A stretch of 64,000 nucleotides of DNA from Pontibacter chinhatensis (GTDB taxonomy: Bacteria > Bacteroidota > Bacteroidia > Cytophagales > Hymenobacteraceae). Numbering within the stretch: position 1 is the stretch's first letter; every line of letters begins with the position of its first letter. A program made the position numbers and the translations under genes. The notes beneath the pieces are model-generated. The model was given only the letters and a program-made list of their open reading frames with translations. It ran no database searches and was not told where the DNA came from. Positions 39,551-48,195 of this stretch are shown here, one piece after another. Location of the stretch: the NCBI RefSeq assembly GCF_900113285.1, contig NZ_FOOT01000004.1, forward strand, positions 248,001-312,000, in the 5' to 3' direction.

Positions 39551-40531
39551 TCAGCTCATTCGCAGCACAATCTTGCCGATGTTCTTGTTCTGCTCCATGT
39601 AGCGGTGCGCTTCAGCTGCGTCCTGCCAATCGTATACAGAGTCTATCACTGGCTTAAGTTTTCCCTCCTTAAACAGCGGCAGCGCAAAGCGGCTCAGGTC
39701 CTCGGTTAGTTGTATCTGGTAATCTTTGGACCTGGTGCGGAGCGTGGAGCCGATTACCTGCAGGCGCTTGCTCAGGATTTTACGCAGATCCACCTCTCCT
39801 ACCTTACCGCCACCCAGGCTGGCAAGTATAACCAGCCGGCCATCCAGGCGCAGGCAGTCGAGGTTCTGGTTGAAGTATGGCCCGGCAATAAAGTCCACAA
39901 TCACATCCACTCCCTCGCTGTTCGTGTAGGCCAGCACTTCATCCTCGAAAGGCACCTCTTTGTAGTTAATGGCTTTGTGGGCCCCCAGGTCAAGGCAGGC
40001 CTGTACTTTTTGCTCGGATGCCGTTACCAGCACCTCGGCCCTAAGCGCCCGCGCCAGTTGTATGGCTGCCGTGCCTACCCCGCTGGCACCAGCGTGGATC
40101 AGGGCGCGCTCCCCGGTTTGCAGCTTGCCCAGCCACACAAGCGCCTGCCACGCCGTCAGGAACACTTCGGGTATGGCAGCGGCCTCTTCCATACTTAAGT
40201 TATCCGGCACCGGCATCGCCATGGCCTCATCTATCACGGCATACTCGGCGTAACCGCCGCCGGGCAGCAGGCCAAACACCTTATCGCCTTTTTTATACTT
40301 GGTGCAGTTAATGCCTGCCTCCACCACCTCGCCGGCTACCTCCAGGCCAAGTATAGGGCTTGCTCCTTTGGGCGGCGGGTACTTGCCCTGCCGTTGGAGG
40401 GTATCGGCGCGGTTAAGGGCGGTAGCGTGCACTTTTACCAGCAGTTCATGCGGGTTGGGCAGCGGCTGCTCGTACTCTCCAAGTATGAGTTGCTCCGGCC
40501 CACCCGGCTGTTTTACAAGTATGGCTTTCAT
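39551..40531 (-). CDS. NAD(P)H-quinone oxidoreductase (zinc-independent MDR family)
   Basis: A 326-residue medium-chain reductase of the QOR/PIG3 type: ALNRADTLQRQGKYPPPKG, LGLEVAGEVVEAG, AAAIPEVFLTAWQAL, and the Rossmann motif HAGASGVGTAAIQLARA. It lacks the zinc-ligand Cys set of alcohol dehydrogenases. It reduces quinones or enones with NADPH in the cytoplasm. Single-gene unit. Confidence 0.92.
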   Translation of the reverse strand: MKAILVKQPGGPEQLILGEYEQPLPNPHELLVKVHATALNRADTLQRQGKYPPPKGASPILGLEVAGEVVEAGINCTKYKKGDKVFGLLPGGGYAEYAVIDEAMAMPVPDNLSMEEAAAIPEVFLTAWQALVWLGKLQTGERALIHAGASGVGTAAIQLARALRAEVLVTASEQKVQACLDLGAHKAINYKEVPFEDEVLAYTNSEGVDVIVDFIAGPYFNQNLDCLRLDGRLVILASLGGGKVGEVDLRKILSKRLQVIGSTLRTRSKDYQIQLTEDLSRFALPLFKEGKLKPVIDSVYDWQDAAEAHRYMEQNKNIGKIVLRMS

Positions 40532-40655
40532 GGATGGCTTATTCTAATGTCAGGTTATAGGTCACGTTCTTAATAACTCTAAGCTACCGCTAAAGTTGCG
40601 GGCGCTTTCCGGGTTTCCATTTCACCCTCGCTTTCAGCATTTTATTCAGGATGTA

Positions 40656-40686
40656 TTGCATATCAAATAAATAGCTTCTATCTTTG
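40656..40686 (+). promoter_or_regulatory. Promoter of the rplM operon
   Basis: TTG at 40656-40658 and TATCTTTG at 40679-40686 with a 20-base spacer, a precise match to the Bacteroidota primary promoter consensus, 65 bases before the rplM start codon. Confidence 0.75.
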
Positions 40687-40751
40687 TGTCCATTTTCCAA
40701 GAACCGAAAGTTCAAAAGTCAAAATAAATAAATCGCTTACAACCACTAAAA

Positions 40752-41201
40752 ATGGATCATTTAAGTTATAAGACCCTTACTGTCAATAAGAAGACAGCCA
40801 ACAAAGGCTGGGTGATTATTGATGCAGGGCAAGGAAGCTTGGGTCGTGTGGCATCTGAGATTGCCAAGATCCTGAAAGGCAAGCATAAGCCTTCGTACAC
40901 TCCTTTCGCTGACTGCGGCGACAACGTGATCGTAATCAACGCTGATGACACACGTTTCACAGGCCGTAAGTGGGATCAGAAGTACTACCTGACGCACACT
41001 GGTTACCCAGGCGGTCAGAAGAGGACTTCTCCACGTGAGCTTAAGGCTAAATCATCTACGCTGCTTGTAGAGCGCGCTGTTCGTGGCATGCTGCCTAAGA
41101 ACAGACTGGGTCGCGAGCTGTTCCGTAATCTTCATGTTTTTGCAGGAAGCGAGCATCCATTTGCAGCTCAGCAGCCTAAAGAATTAACCCTCAACATCTA
41201 A
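40752..41201 (+). CDS. rplM: 50S ribosomal protein L13
   Basis: A 149-residue L13 with conserved WVIIDAGQGSLGRVASEIAK, GDNVIVINADDTRFTGRKW and RAVRGMLPKNRLG. First gene of the rplM-rpsI-rpsB-tsf cluster; rpsI begins seven bases after it. No AAGTATA motif inside. Confidence 0.98.
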   Translation: MDHLSYKTLTVNKKTANKGWVIIDAGQGSLGRVASEIAKILKGKHKPSYTPFADCGDNVIVINADDTRFTGRKWDQKYYLTHTGYPGGQKRTSPRELKAKSSTLLVERAVRGMLPKNRLGRELFRNLHVFAGSEHPFAAQQPKELTLNI

Positions 41202-41208
41202 TTAATTA

Positions 41209-41595
41209 ATGGAAGTTATCAATACATCTGGTAGAAGAAAAACCTCGGTGGCTCGTATCTACATGACGGCCGGGCAAGGGAATATCACTATTAACGGTAA
41301 AGATATCAAGGCATACTTCCCTAACGAAGTACTGCAGACGATTGTGAATCAGCCGTTTCAAACCTTAGAAGCTATTGGCAAGTACGATGTGGTTGCCAAC
41401 CTAAAAGGTGGTGGTGTAAGCGGCCAGGCTGAAGCACTCAGACTTGCTATCTCTAAAGCACTGGTAGTAGAAAACGCCGAGAATAAGTCAGCCCTGAAGA
41501 AAGAGGGCTTCATCACGCGTGACCCACGCATGGTAGAGCGTAAGAAGTTCGGTAAGCGCAAAGCTCGTCGTTCATTCCAGTTCAGCAAACGTTAA
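41209..41595 (+). CDS. rpsI: 30S ribosomal protein S9
   Basis: A 128-residue S9 with SGRRKTSVARIYM at the N-terminus, GGGVSGQAEALRLAISKAL, and the basic C-terminus RKKFGKRKARRSFQFSKR whose last Arg contacts P-site tRNA. Cotranscribed with rplM and rpsB. Confidence 0.98.
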   Translation: MEVINTSGRRKTSVARIYMTAGQGNITINGKDIKAYFPNEVLQTIVNQPFQTLEAIGKYDVVANLKGGGVSGQAEALRLAISKALVVENAENKSALKKEGFITRDPRMVERKKFGKRKARRSFQFSKR

Positions 41596-41616
41596 TATTA
41601 AAGGTGTATCAACAAC

Positions 41617-42384
41617 ATGGCAAGTACTAATTATAAAGAATTGCTTGAGGCAGGTGTTCACTTTGGCCACCTTACCCGCAAGTGGGACCCGAAGATGGCT
41701 CCGTACATCTTCATGGAGAAGAACGGTATCCACATCATTGACCTGAACAAAACGCTGGTTGCGCTGGATGAGGCTGCTGCCGCCATCAAGAACATCGCGA
41801 AGTCTGGTCGTAAAATCCTTTTTGTAGCTACTAAAAAGCAAGCGCAGGAAATCGTGGCAGATGAGGCTCGTCGCCTGAAGATGCCTTACGTAACCGAGCG
41901 TTGGCTGGGTGGTATGCTTACAAACTTCGCTACAGTGCGTAAGTCTCTGAAGAAAATGTCTACCATCGACAAAATGATGAAAGACCCAGAGCAGTCTAAG
42001 GCACTGGCTAAGCGTGAGAAGCTGATGCTGTCTCGCGAGCGTGAGAAACTGGACCGAGTACTGGGCGGTATCGCTGACCTGTCTCGCCTGCCAGCTGCTC
42101 TGTTCATCGTAGACGTGAAGCGTGAGCACATCGCGGTAAAAGAGGCTCAGAAACTGAACCTGCCAATCTTCGCTATCTGCGATACAAACTCTAACCCAGA
42201 GCTGGTAGACTTCCCAATCCCTGCCAACGACGACGCTTCTAAGTCTGTATCCCTGATCGTTTCGATCATCGGTAAGGCTATCGAAGAAGGTCTGTCTGAG
42301 CGCAAAGTGGACAAAGAAGAGACTGAGCGCAAGCGTTCTGAGGAAGAAGGCATTAAGGCGAAGCAGGAAGCTGACGAGCAATAA
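41617..42384 (+). CDS. rpsB: 30S ribosomal protein S2
   Basis: A 255-residue S2 with LLEAGVHFGHLTRKWDPKM, FVATKKQAQEIV, RWLGGMLTNFATVRKS and PIFAICDTNSNPELVDFPIPAND. It has a charged C-terminal tail (ERKRSEEEGIKAKQEADEQ). A 14-bp hairpin follows before tsf. Confidence 0.98.
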   Translation: MASTNYKELLEAGVHFGHLTRKWDPKMAPYIFMEKNGIHIIDLNKTLVALDEAAAAIKNIAKSGRKILFVATKKQAQEIVADEARRLKMPYVTERWLGGMLTNFATVRKSLKKMSTIDKMMKDPEQSKALAKREKLMLSREREKLDRVLGGIADLSRLPAALFIVDVKREHIAVKEAQKLNLPIFAICDTNSNPELVDFPIPANDDASKSVSLIVSIIGKAIEEGLSERKVDKEETERKRSEEEGIKAKQEADEQ

Positions 42385-42408
42385 TCCCTGATTTATATTG
42401 CACTATAT

Positions 42409-42454
42409 CAAACTGAACATTGGGCACACTGCGCTTCAATGTTCAGTTTGTTTT
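42409..42454 (+). terminator. Hairpin between rpsB and tsf
   Basis: Perfect 14-bp inverted repeat caaactgaacattg / caatgttcagtttg, loop of 14 bases, followed by TTTT. It lies 25 bases past the rpsB stop and 113 bases before tsf. It may terminate or attenuate the operon, giving separate control of EF-Ts. Confidence 0.7.
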
Positions 42455-42566
42455 AGGGGATTGGGAAGAGACAAAAGAAATTTTGACAGAGGACAAAAGA
42501 CTTTATACTTCAAATCCTTTATACATAATTCTTAATTATTAATTCGTACTTCATAATTATATAATC

Positions 42567-43400
42567 ATGGCTATTACAGCACAAGACGTTAACAAACTCC
42601 GCCAGGAAACCGGAGCTGGTATGATGGACTGCAAGAAGGCGCTTACTGAAGCTAACGGCGACTTTGAGGCAGCTAAAGATATTCTTCGTAAGCAAGGCCA
42701 GAAAATTGCCAGCAAGCGTGCTGACAATGCTACTTCTGAAGGTATCGTGCTGACGCACGTAAGCGAAGACGGCAAAAACGGTAAGGTGATTGCCCTGGCT
42801 TGCGAAACTGAGCCTGTTTCTAAAGTAGCTGACTTCCAGAACCTGGCTAAGGCTGCCCTGGAGACTGCTGTTTCTACAAACGCCGCTACTAAAGAAGAAC
42901 TGCTGGCTGCTGCTCAGGCTGATGGCCGCTCACTGCAGGACCACATCACTGACCTGATGGGTAAAATCGGTGAGAAAATTGATGTTGTTTCTTACGAGAC
43001 AGTTTCTGCTGAGCAAGTTGTTAACTACAACCACTCTAACGGCAAACTGGGTGTGCTGGTAGGCCTTGTAAACACTGGCGGTGCCAACGTAGAAGAGGTT
43101 GGTAAAGACGTGGCTATGCAGATTGCTGCCATGAACCCAATCGCAGTTGACAAAGACGGCGTTGATTCTGCTACTGTAGAGCGTGAAATCGAGGTTGGTA
43201 AAGAGCAGGCCCGTGCCGAAGGCAAGCCCGAGCAAATGCTGGAGAAGATTGCTATGGGTAAACTGAACAAGTTCTACAAAGACAACACCCTGCTGAACCA
43301 GGACTTCGTGAAAGACCCATCCCTGTCTGTTGCCAAAGTACTTGACAACACTAGCAAAGGCCTGACAGTTAGCGACTTCAAGCGTGTTGCTATCGCTTAA
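42567..43400 (+). CDS. tsf: Translation elongation factor Ts
   Basis: A 277-residue EF-Ts with N-terminal UBA-like TAQDVNKLRQETGAGMMDCKKALTEA, the VIALACETEPVSKVADFQ core and VGKDVAMQIAAMNP. It exchanges GDP on EF-Tu. It has a 182-base leader after a hairpin, so it may have its own promoter. Confidence 0.98.
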   Translation: MAITAQDVNKLRQETGAGMMDCKKALTEANGDFEAAKDILRKQGQKIASKRADNATSEGIVLTHVSEDGKNGKVIALACETEPVSKVADFQNLAKAALETAVSTNAATKEELLAAAQADGRSLQDHITDLMGKIGEKIDVVSYETVSAEQVVNYNHSNGKLGVLVGLVNTGGANVEEVGKDVAMQIAAMNPIAVDKDGVDSATVEREIEVGKEQARAEGKPEQMLEKIAMGKLNKFYKDNTLLNQDFVKDPSLSVAKVLDNTSKGLTVSDFKRVAIA

Positions 43401-43420
43401 TTGCTGCTGAAAGTATAAAC

Positions 43421-43450
43421 AAAAAAGCCCGCCGAAAGGTGGGCTTTTTT
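43421..43450 (+). terminator. Terminator after tsf
   Basis: Stem aaaaaagcccgcc / ggtgggctttttt with loop GAAA, closing the ribosomal cluster. An AAGTATA motif precedes it by five bases. Confidence 0.9.
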
Positions 43451-43529
43451 GTTTTAGGGAATGTATTTGTACATGAGGTGAGCGAGGCACAACCGAAGAC
43501 TGGCTTATGTGCTGGGTTAGCACTAGATT

Positions 43530-44093
43530 TTATTTGTACAGATTAGAATAGTCTTCATATGTCCTTAGCTGATGCGGAGCCAACTGCTGAGCCTTTTCTC
43601 TATCTTTTTCTGCTGCTACTCTTTTCCCAAGTATAAATTTGGCGGCACCTCTATCATAATAGGCACTGTATAAGTATTGAAAATCAGGCCCGGTATTGAT
43701 TACCTTGCTATAGTCTTCGATTGCAAGTTCGTATTTATGCTGACTTAACCTGCTGTTAGCTCTCCTAAACAGAAACTCTACGTCATTTGGGTATGCTTCT
43801 AACGCATCAGTAAGCGTTTCTTCAATTGTAGAGTCACTATGGATATGGGTATAAGCCCAATACAGCTTTACATATACATTTCTGCCGCTATAACCTTTTT
43901 TTATTGCTCTTTCAAAGTAGTCTGCCGCTTGTCTCTTCCCCTGTACATCTATGACATCATTTCCTTCATCAGATTTTTCTACACCTAATTGATAAAGCGT
44001 TTCTGCAGGCGTGAAAAAGTAAGGGTCTGATAAAACGTATATAGCTGTTCCAAGTGCTGCAGCGGCTATTATAAATGAAATCAGCTTTTTCAT
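43530..44093 (-). CDS. TPR-repeat membrane-anchored protein
   Basis: A 187-residue protein with an N-terminal membrane helix (LISFIIAAAALGTAIYVL), then three or so tetratricopeptide repeats (AADYFERAIKKGYSGRNVYVKLYWAY, VEFLFRRANSRLSQHKYELAIEDYSKVI, YSAYYDRGAAKFILGKRVAAEKDREKA). TPRs mediate protein contacts; partner unknown. AT-richer than its neighbours. Confidence 0.8.
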   Translation of the reverse strand: MKKLISFIIAAAALGTAIYVLSDPYFFTPAETLYQLGVEKSDEGNDVIDVQGKRQAADYFERAIKKGYSGRNVYVKLYWAYTHIHSDSTIEETLTDALEAYPNDVEFLFRRANSRLSQHKYELAIEDYSKVINTGPDFQYLYSAYYDRGAAKFILGKRVAAEKDREKAQQLAPHQLRTYEDYSNLYK

Positions 44094-44148
44094 TTTAATT
44101 TCTATACTTCTTCAATTTACTGCTAGCTAGTAGCTAAACGCACTCCCC

Positions 44149-44391
44149 TCACCCATTCCGCCTCATCGTGCTCACAAAAGCATCGCGCATGTCTACGAAG
44201 CGGTTCACGACGGCCTCAATGAAATCATCATCTATCAGGGCTTTGGCTCCTTCGTCGCCCATTACTTCGGTTTCCTCTATTTTATAAATTTGCTCCAGGT
44301 TGGCTTTCTCCAGTTTCAGGATATACTTGCCGTTGTAGGAATGCAGCGTGATTTTCACGTGCGGATTTGGTATGTCGGCTACTACTCTCAT
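44149..44391 (-). CDS. Small hypothetical protein
   Basis: An 80-residue soluble protein with VKITLHSYNGKYILKLEKANLEQIYKIEETEV and an acidic helical C-terminal half (DDDFIEAVVNRFVDMRDAFV). It looks like a conserved Cytophagales small protein, but I do not recognise a named family. No signal peptide. Confidence 0.7.
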   Translation of the reverse strand: MRVVADIPNPHVKITLHSYNGKYILKLEKANLEQIYKIEETEVMGDEGAKALIDDDFIEAVVNRFVDMRDAFVSTMRRNG

Positions 44392-44479
44392 AGTTTAAAG
44401 GTATTGATTTGTGGTAAACTGGGTATAGTATAAATGTCTCTCTCACAAGACCGTTAATGTATCTAAAATAACAGACTTT

Positions 44480-44553
44480 GTCATTCTAGAAGAATATTGC
44501 TGGATAGGCGAAAAGCTATCACTTCTGGCTCACAAGATCCTTTCAGGATGACA
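44480..44553 (+). repeat. GTCATTCT...AAGATCCTTTCAGGATGACA dispersed repeat, copy 2
   Basis: Same ends and length (about 75 bases) as the element at 16258-16332, with a diverged middle. It is followed by a CCTTTGTCCTTTGTCA fragment (44610-44625). Confidence 0.65.
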
Positions 44554-44631
44554 GTTCGAAAAAAGCGCAGGCCTACTCAACCCCTCCAAAAGGAAAACTT
44601 AGAGTATAATCCTTTGTCCTTTGTCAGGCAA

Positions 44632-46449
44632 CTAGGCTTCTTCTTCAATCTCGATGCCCATCAGCTGCATGAGTTTGCTCGCGTTAAAGCTGCGGCAGAG
44701 GCCGGACGTAAGCCTGTAATCGAACCGAATCTCGTTGCCGATGATGTCGCTGTTGAAGCTGTAGTTCTCTACGCTGCCCTGCAGTTCCTGTTCCATGGCG
44801 CCAAGCTCCAGGTCGTGGGTGGAGATGAGGCCCGAGGCATTACGTTTGTGCAGCTGCCGTATCAGCGACATGGCCCCGATGTGCCGATCGCGGGAGTTGG
44901 TGCCTTTCAGAATCTCATCTAGGAGGTAAAAGACCGGCTGCCCAAGCTCTGTCAGCTCCAGCAGCACACGCAGGCGCTTCAGCTCGGCGTAGAACGAGGA
45001 AGTGTTCTCGGCCAGGTTGTCGGCGGTGCGCATGGCCGTGTATACTTGCGCTGGCGTCACAGTCATACTTCTGGCGCAAACCGGGCCACCCATCAGCGCC
45101 AGCACCATGTTGATACCTACCGTGCGCAGAAAAGTCGTTTTACCCGACATATTCGAACCTGTGATGACAATCGTATGGCCTGTGCCCTGCATCTGAAAAT
45201 CGTTGGCAACAGGCTTGACCGAGAAAATGAGCGGGTGCGCCAGCTCCGTGGCCTGGTACAGGAAAGGAACCTGACTCAGTTGCGGCACAGCAAAATGCGG
45301 GTGCGCATGCTGGAAGGCCGCCATACTGGCCAGCGCCTCAACCTCAGCCAGCACCTCCAGGCTATGCTCCAGTTGCTGCAGGTGCTGCTCCTTCCAACGT
45401 TCCAGGCGGTACATCCACACAAAGTCCCACATCAGCATCGCATTCAGGAAAAATGCCATCAGGGTGCTAAGCCGGTAAGAGAAAAAGTCGATGATGTTGG
45501 CGAGCTTGTTTATACTTTCGGATGACCGTGTGCCGGACTTTGTGAGCTCCTGGTGCAGCGCCTGCAGCAAAGGCGTATCGAACTGGTGCTGCTCTATGTG
45601 CTGCAGCTGTTTGGTATAACTGCGCATGGCTTCGTAAATGCCGATGCTCTTTTCGTAATACTCGTCGCGCTCTGCAGTAAACCGGTTAGCCAGCAGGTAC
45701 TGCACCAGCAGCAACACCACTGCTATCCAGCCGCTAAGGCCATAGAACCAGCCGGCAATGGCCGCCAGCGTAAGTATAGGAAGTATAAACAACAGCGGTT
45801 TCAGCCAGCTGTGCTGCCGGAAAAAGGCTTTGTCCTTGAACCAACTTATAAACCCTGCCGCCGATTCAGCGTCGTGCTTGTAGTGCATGGGCAGGGCCAC
45901 CAGTTCCTGGAGCCAATCCAGTTTATTGTCTGAGGCTAACTCGGCCACAGCCTCCTGCCGCTGCAGCACCTGCTGCGGGGCAGCCGCTTTGCGCAGCCAG
46001 CTGGCCAGTTTATACTTGCCAATGCTGGTAACAGAGCGGTTGAGCAGCTGGAACAGCGAGTTGTGCCCGAAAATATCGAGGTCGGAAGTATAGGGGTGAT
46101 GGTCATCCACGAACTCCTGTCCGCTATCGAAGTTTTTCAGCTTCCCCTGCAGCCGCTCTACCTCCTGCTCGTTTACCTGCCGCAACAGGCGCAGCTGCTG
46201 GTGCCGGAAGTTGAGGCGGCTGTGCCAGCGCATCACAAGTATAAAAAGGGCGTAGAAGCCAAGTATGGCCAGCGTACCGGCAGTGGTATTACCTGCCCTA
46301 AAAAAATAGTAGGCCACAGCCACACCGGCCACAAACACCCCCACCCGCAGCCAGGATACGGCGCTGGAGGTGGAGGCCGCTTTCTTCTCCTGATCGCTAA
46401 AGGCCGAAGCCCTTTCTAAGTATAAACGCTCTCTGCTTTCGCTCACCAT
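44632..46449 (-). CDS. Membrane-associated MutS-family ATPase
   Basis: A 605-residue protein. It lacks the N-terminal mismatch-binding domain of MutS but has the core/lever region (GSVTSIGKYKLASWL-like LLNRSVTSIGKYKLASWL) and the ATPase: Walker A ITGSNMSGKTTFLRT, Walker B VFYLLDEILKGTNSRDR, ISTHDLELG. Unusually, it has hydrophobic helices near residues 28-68 and 218-255, suggesting two membrane hairpins. Mismatch repair is doubtful; role unknown. The gene lies in a minus-strand run with ridA. Confidence 0.88.
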   Translation of the reverse strand: MVSESRERLYLERASAFSDQEKKAASTSSAVSWLRVGVFVAGVAVAYYFFRAGNTTAGTLAILGFYALFILVMRWHSRLNFRHQQLRLLRQVNEQEVERLQGKLKNFDSGQEFVDDHHPYTSDLDIFGHNSLFQLLNRSVTSIGKYKLASWLRKAAAPQQVLQRQEAVAELASDNKLDWLQELVALPMHYKHDAESAAGFISWFKDKAFFRQHSWLKPLLFILPILTLAAIAGWFYGLSGWIAVVLLLVQYLLANRFTAERDEYYEKSIGIYEAMRSYTKQLQHIEQHQFDTPLLQALHQELTKSGTRSSESINKLANIIDFFSYRLSTLMAFFLNAMLMWDFVWMYRLERWKEQHLQQLEHSLEVLAEVEALASMAAFQHAHPHFAVPQLSQVPFLYQATELAHPLIFSVKPVANDFQMQGTGHTIVITGSNMSGKTTFLRTVGINMVLALMGGPVCARSMTVTPAQVYTAMRTADNLAENTSSFYAELKRLRVLLELTELGQPVFYLLDEILKGTNSRDRHIGAMSLIRQLHKRNASGLISTHDLELGAMEQELQGSVENYSFNSDIIGNEIRFDYRLTSGLCRSFNASKLMQLMGIEIEEEA

Positions 46450-46476
46450 CTGTTTTTTTAGTCCTGTTTATACTTG

Positions 46477-46908
46477 TTAGTCAATCATGGCAATGCACTT
46501 CAGCTCAATGGCGATGGGCGTAGGCAGGCTGTTTACCTCCACGGTGGTACGGCAAGGCTGGTTATCTTTAAAGTACTCGGCGTAGAGGCGGTTGTAGGTG
46601 GCAAAGTCGTCCTTCATGTTCGTCAGAAACACGGTTACGTCTACCAAACTGTCCCAACTGGAGCCGGCGTCCTCGAGAATATAGCGCACGTTCTGAAACA
46701 CAGACCGGCACTGGGCTTCTATATTGTAGCTCAGGACGTTACCCTGCTCGTCCAGCTCCACACCGGGTATCTTTGTAGTGCCGCGCTCCCGTGGCCCCAC
46801 CCCCGACAGAAACAGCAGATTGCCCACACGCCGCGCGTGCGGATACAGCCCTACCGGCTCCGGGGCCTTGCTTGAGTTTAGTAGATCTTTATTAGTTGCC
46901 ATAGCCAA
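46477..46908 (-). CDS. RidA family enamine/imine deaminase
   Basis: A 143-residue RidA/YjgF-like protein: LYPHARRVGNLLFLSGVGP, NVRYILEDAGSSWDSLVDVTVFLTNMKDD, and PCRTTVEVNSLP with the conserved Arg. The family removes reactive enamines or acts in aminomuconate-type pathways. A Met two codons in is an alternative start. It is followed by mutS-like 27 bases downstream. Confidence 0.9.
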   Translation of the reverse strand: MAMATNKDLLNSSKAPEPVGLYPHARRVGNLLFLSGVGPRERGTTKIPGVELDEQGNVLSYNIEAQCRSVFQNVRYILEDAGSSWDSLVDVTVFLTNMKDDFATYNRLYAEYFKDNQPCRTTVEVNSLPTPIAIELKCIAMID

Positions 46909-46952
46909 ATATACTTATTAATGAACAGGGATTCTATACCCAGCTGAAAACA

Positions 46953-46980
46953 GAAAGAGCCGGCAGTCGCCAGCTCTTTC
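46953..46980 (-). terminator. Terminator after the adhesin-like gene
   Basis: Imperfect stem gaaagagc(c)ggc / gcc(a)gctctttc, 37 bases past the stop of the gene at 47017 on the minus strand. Confidence 0.6.
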
Positions 46981-47016
46981 CTTCACCTTAAACAAACTAT
47001 TCTAACGTCTTGTGCT

Positions 47017-48195
47017 CTATTTAATAAACCTTACGTCCCCATACTTAGAGATGATGCTTACCTCTGCCTTGGGCGCGGTGTTGCCGTACTTGCCTTTATA
47101 CTCTGCTGAGGTATAGTCCTTTTCAAGGGATGTGATAGTAATCAACGACTTATCCACGTTAAAGTTACCGAACTGTACATTCACATCGAAGTTGAAGGCT
47201 GAATCGTCGGCAAAGCGCAGGCTGAGCGGAGAAAAACCAGAGTTCAGGGAAACCTTACGCACGTTGTTGCTGATATTGTCTACATTAAAGGATCCATACT
47301 GCACCTTCATGTCGATGGCTTCCTGCAGGTTGCCAATGCTGAAGTCGCTGAACTTGGAGGAGCCCTGCAGGCCGCTCGCTTCGCCTACCTTCATGTTGCC
47401 ATAGGCCACGCTGATGTTTCCGCCTTTTATATAGTTGCAGTCGCCAGAACCGTAGGCCAACTTAATAGTATTTCCCTGGTTAGTCAGCCTATCGCATTTC
47501 AGCGCGCCATACTTTACATCGATCTCCGCCTTGCCCTTCATAGAGGCCAGGTAAACATCCCCGAACTGGTTCTTAATGGAGATGGCATTTTCGGCAGGCA
47601 TGTAGATGGTATAGTTTATCTCCAGGCTTTTGCTGTGCTTGCCGCTGATGTTCATCGGCTCCTTTTGGGTACGGAAAACATAGGCATTGCCCTCGCGGCT
47701 TTCCTGAATGTTCACGCTGTTGAGTATGGCCTGCGCCCTATCATCCGTGGCGGCGCGAGCAATCACATCCACCTTCACCCGCATTTCCTTTTTATCCCAG
47801 GTGTTTACATGCACCTTGCCCCACTGGTTATCAATCTTCAGGCCGTCGGCGCTGCTCACCTTAAAGGTTTTGTCGATAGTCTTGCGCTTCTCCGCATCGA
47901 AGGCCATGGCTTCCTCGGTGGCATGGTTGCCAGTCTGGTCCACGATGACGATGTTTTTCAGTTCAGCCAGCTCTGCCAAATCAGCTAAATCAGCCAGGTT
48001 AGATAAATCAGGTATGCTCTCCAGCGCAGCCAGCTGCGTTAGTTCAGCGAAGCTCTCCAGATCCAGGTCCTCCAGCACTTGCAGCCCCGACAGGTTCACC
48101 GTTACATCCGAACAGGGTGCCTGGTCTTTTGCCTGACCTGTGGCCAGCATTGGTGCCAGCAACAGCACCAGCATGAGGCGTAGATAATTATACAT
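47017..48195 (-). CDS. Exported DUF4097-like beta-helix protein of an ECF module
   Basis: About 392 residues from MYNYLRLMLVLLLAPMLATGQ (signal peptide; a start four codons upstream is possible). Residues 30-85 contain a repeated Leu/Ala/Asp pattern (SNLADLADLAELAELKN). The remainder repeats strand-turn units such as IKNQFGDVYLASMKGKAEIDVKYG, KLAYGSGDCNYIKGGNI and VNVQFGNFNV, as in DUF4097/adhesin-like solenoids. It overlaps the upstream putative anti-sigma gene by eight bases, so it is cotranscribed with the sigma factor. Function unknown. Confidence 0.78.
   Translation of the reverse strand: MYNYLRLMLVLLLAPMLATGQAKDQAPCSDVTVNLSGLQVLEDLDLESFAELTQLAALESIPDLSNLADLADLAELAELKNIVIVDQTGNHATEEAMAFDAEKRKTIDKTFKVSSADGLKIDNQWGKVHVNTWDKKEMRVKVDVIARAATDDRAQAILNSVNIQESREGNAYVFRTQKEPMNISGKHSKSLEINYTIYMPAENAISIKNQFGDVYLASMKGKAEIDVKYGALKCDRLTNQGNTIKLAYGSGDCNYIKGGNISVAYGNMKVGEASGLQGSSKFSDFSIGNLQEAIDMKVQYGSFNVDNISNNVRKVSLNSGFSPLSLRFADDSAFNFDVNVQFGNFNVDKSLITITSLEKDYTSAEYKGKYGNTAPKAEVSIISKYGDVRFIK

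Noticed and set aside
44497..44922. 141-residue open frame on the plus strand at the mutS-like 3' end
   Set aside because: Begins inside a dispersed repeat and runs antisense to the MutS ATPase coding region.
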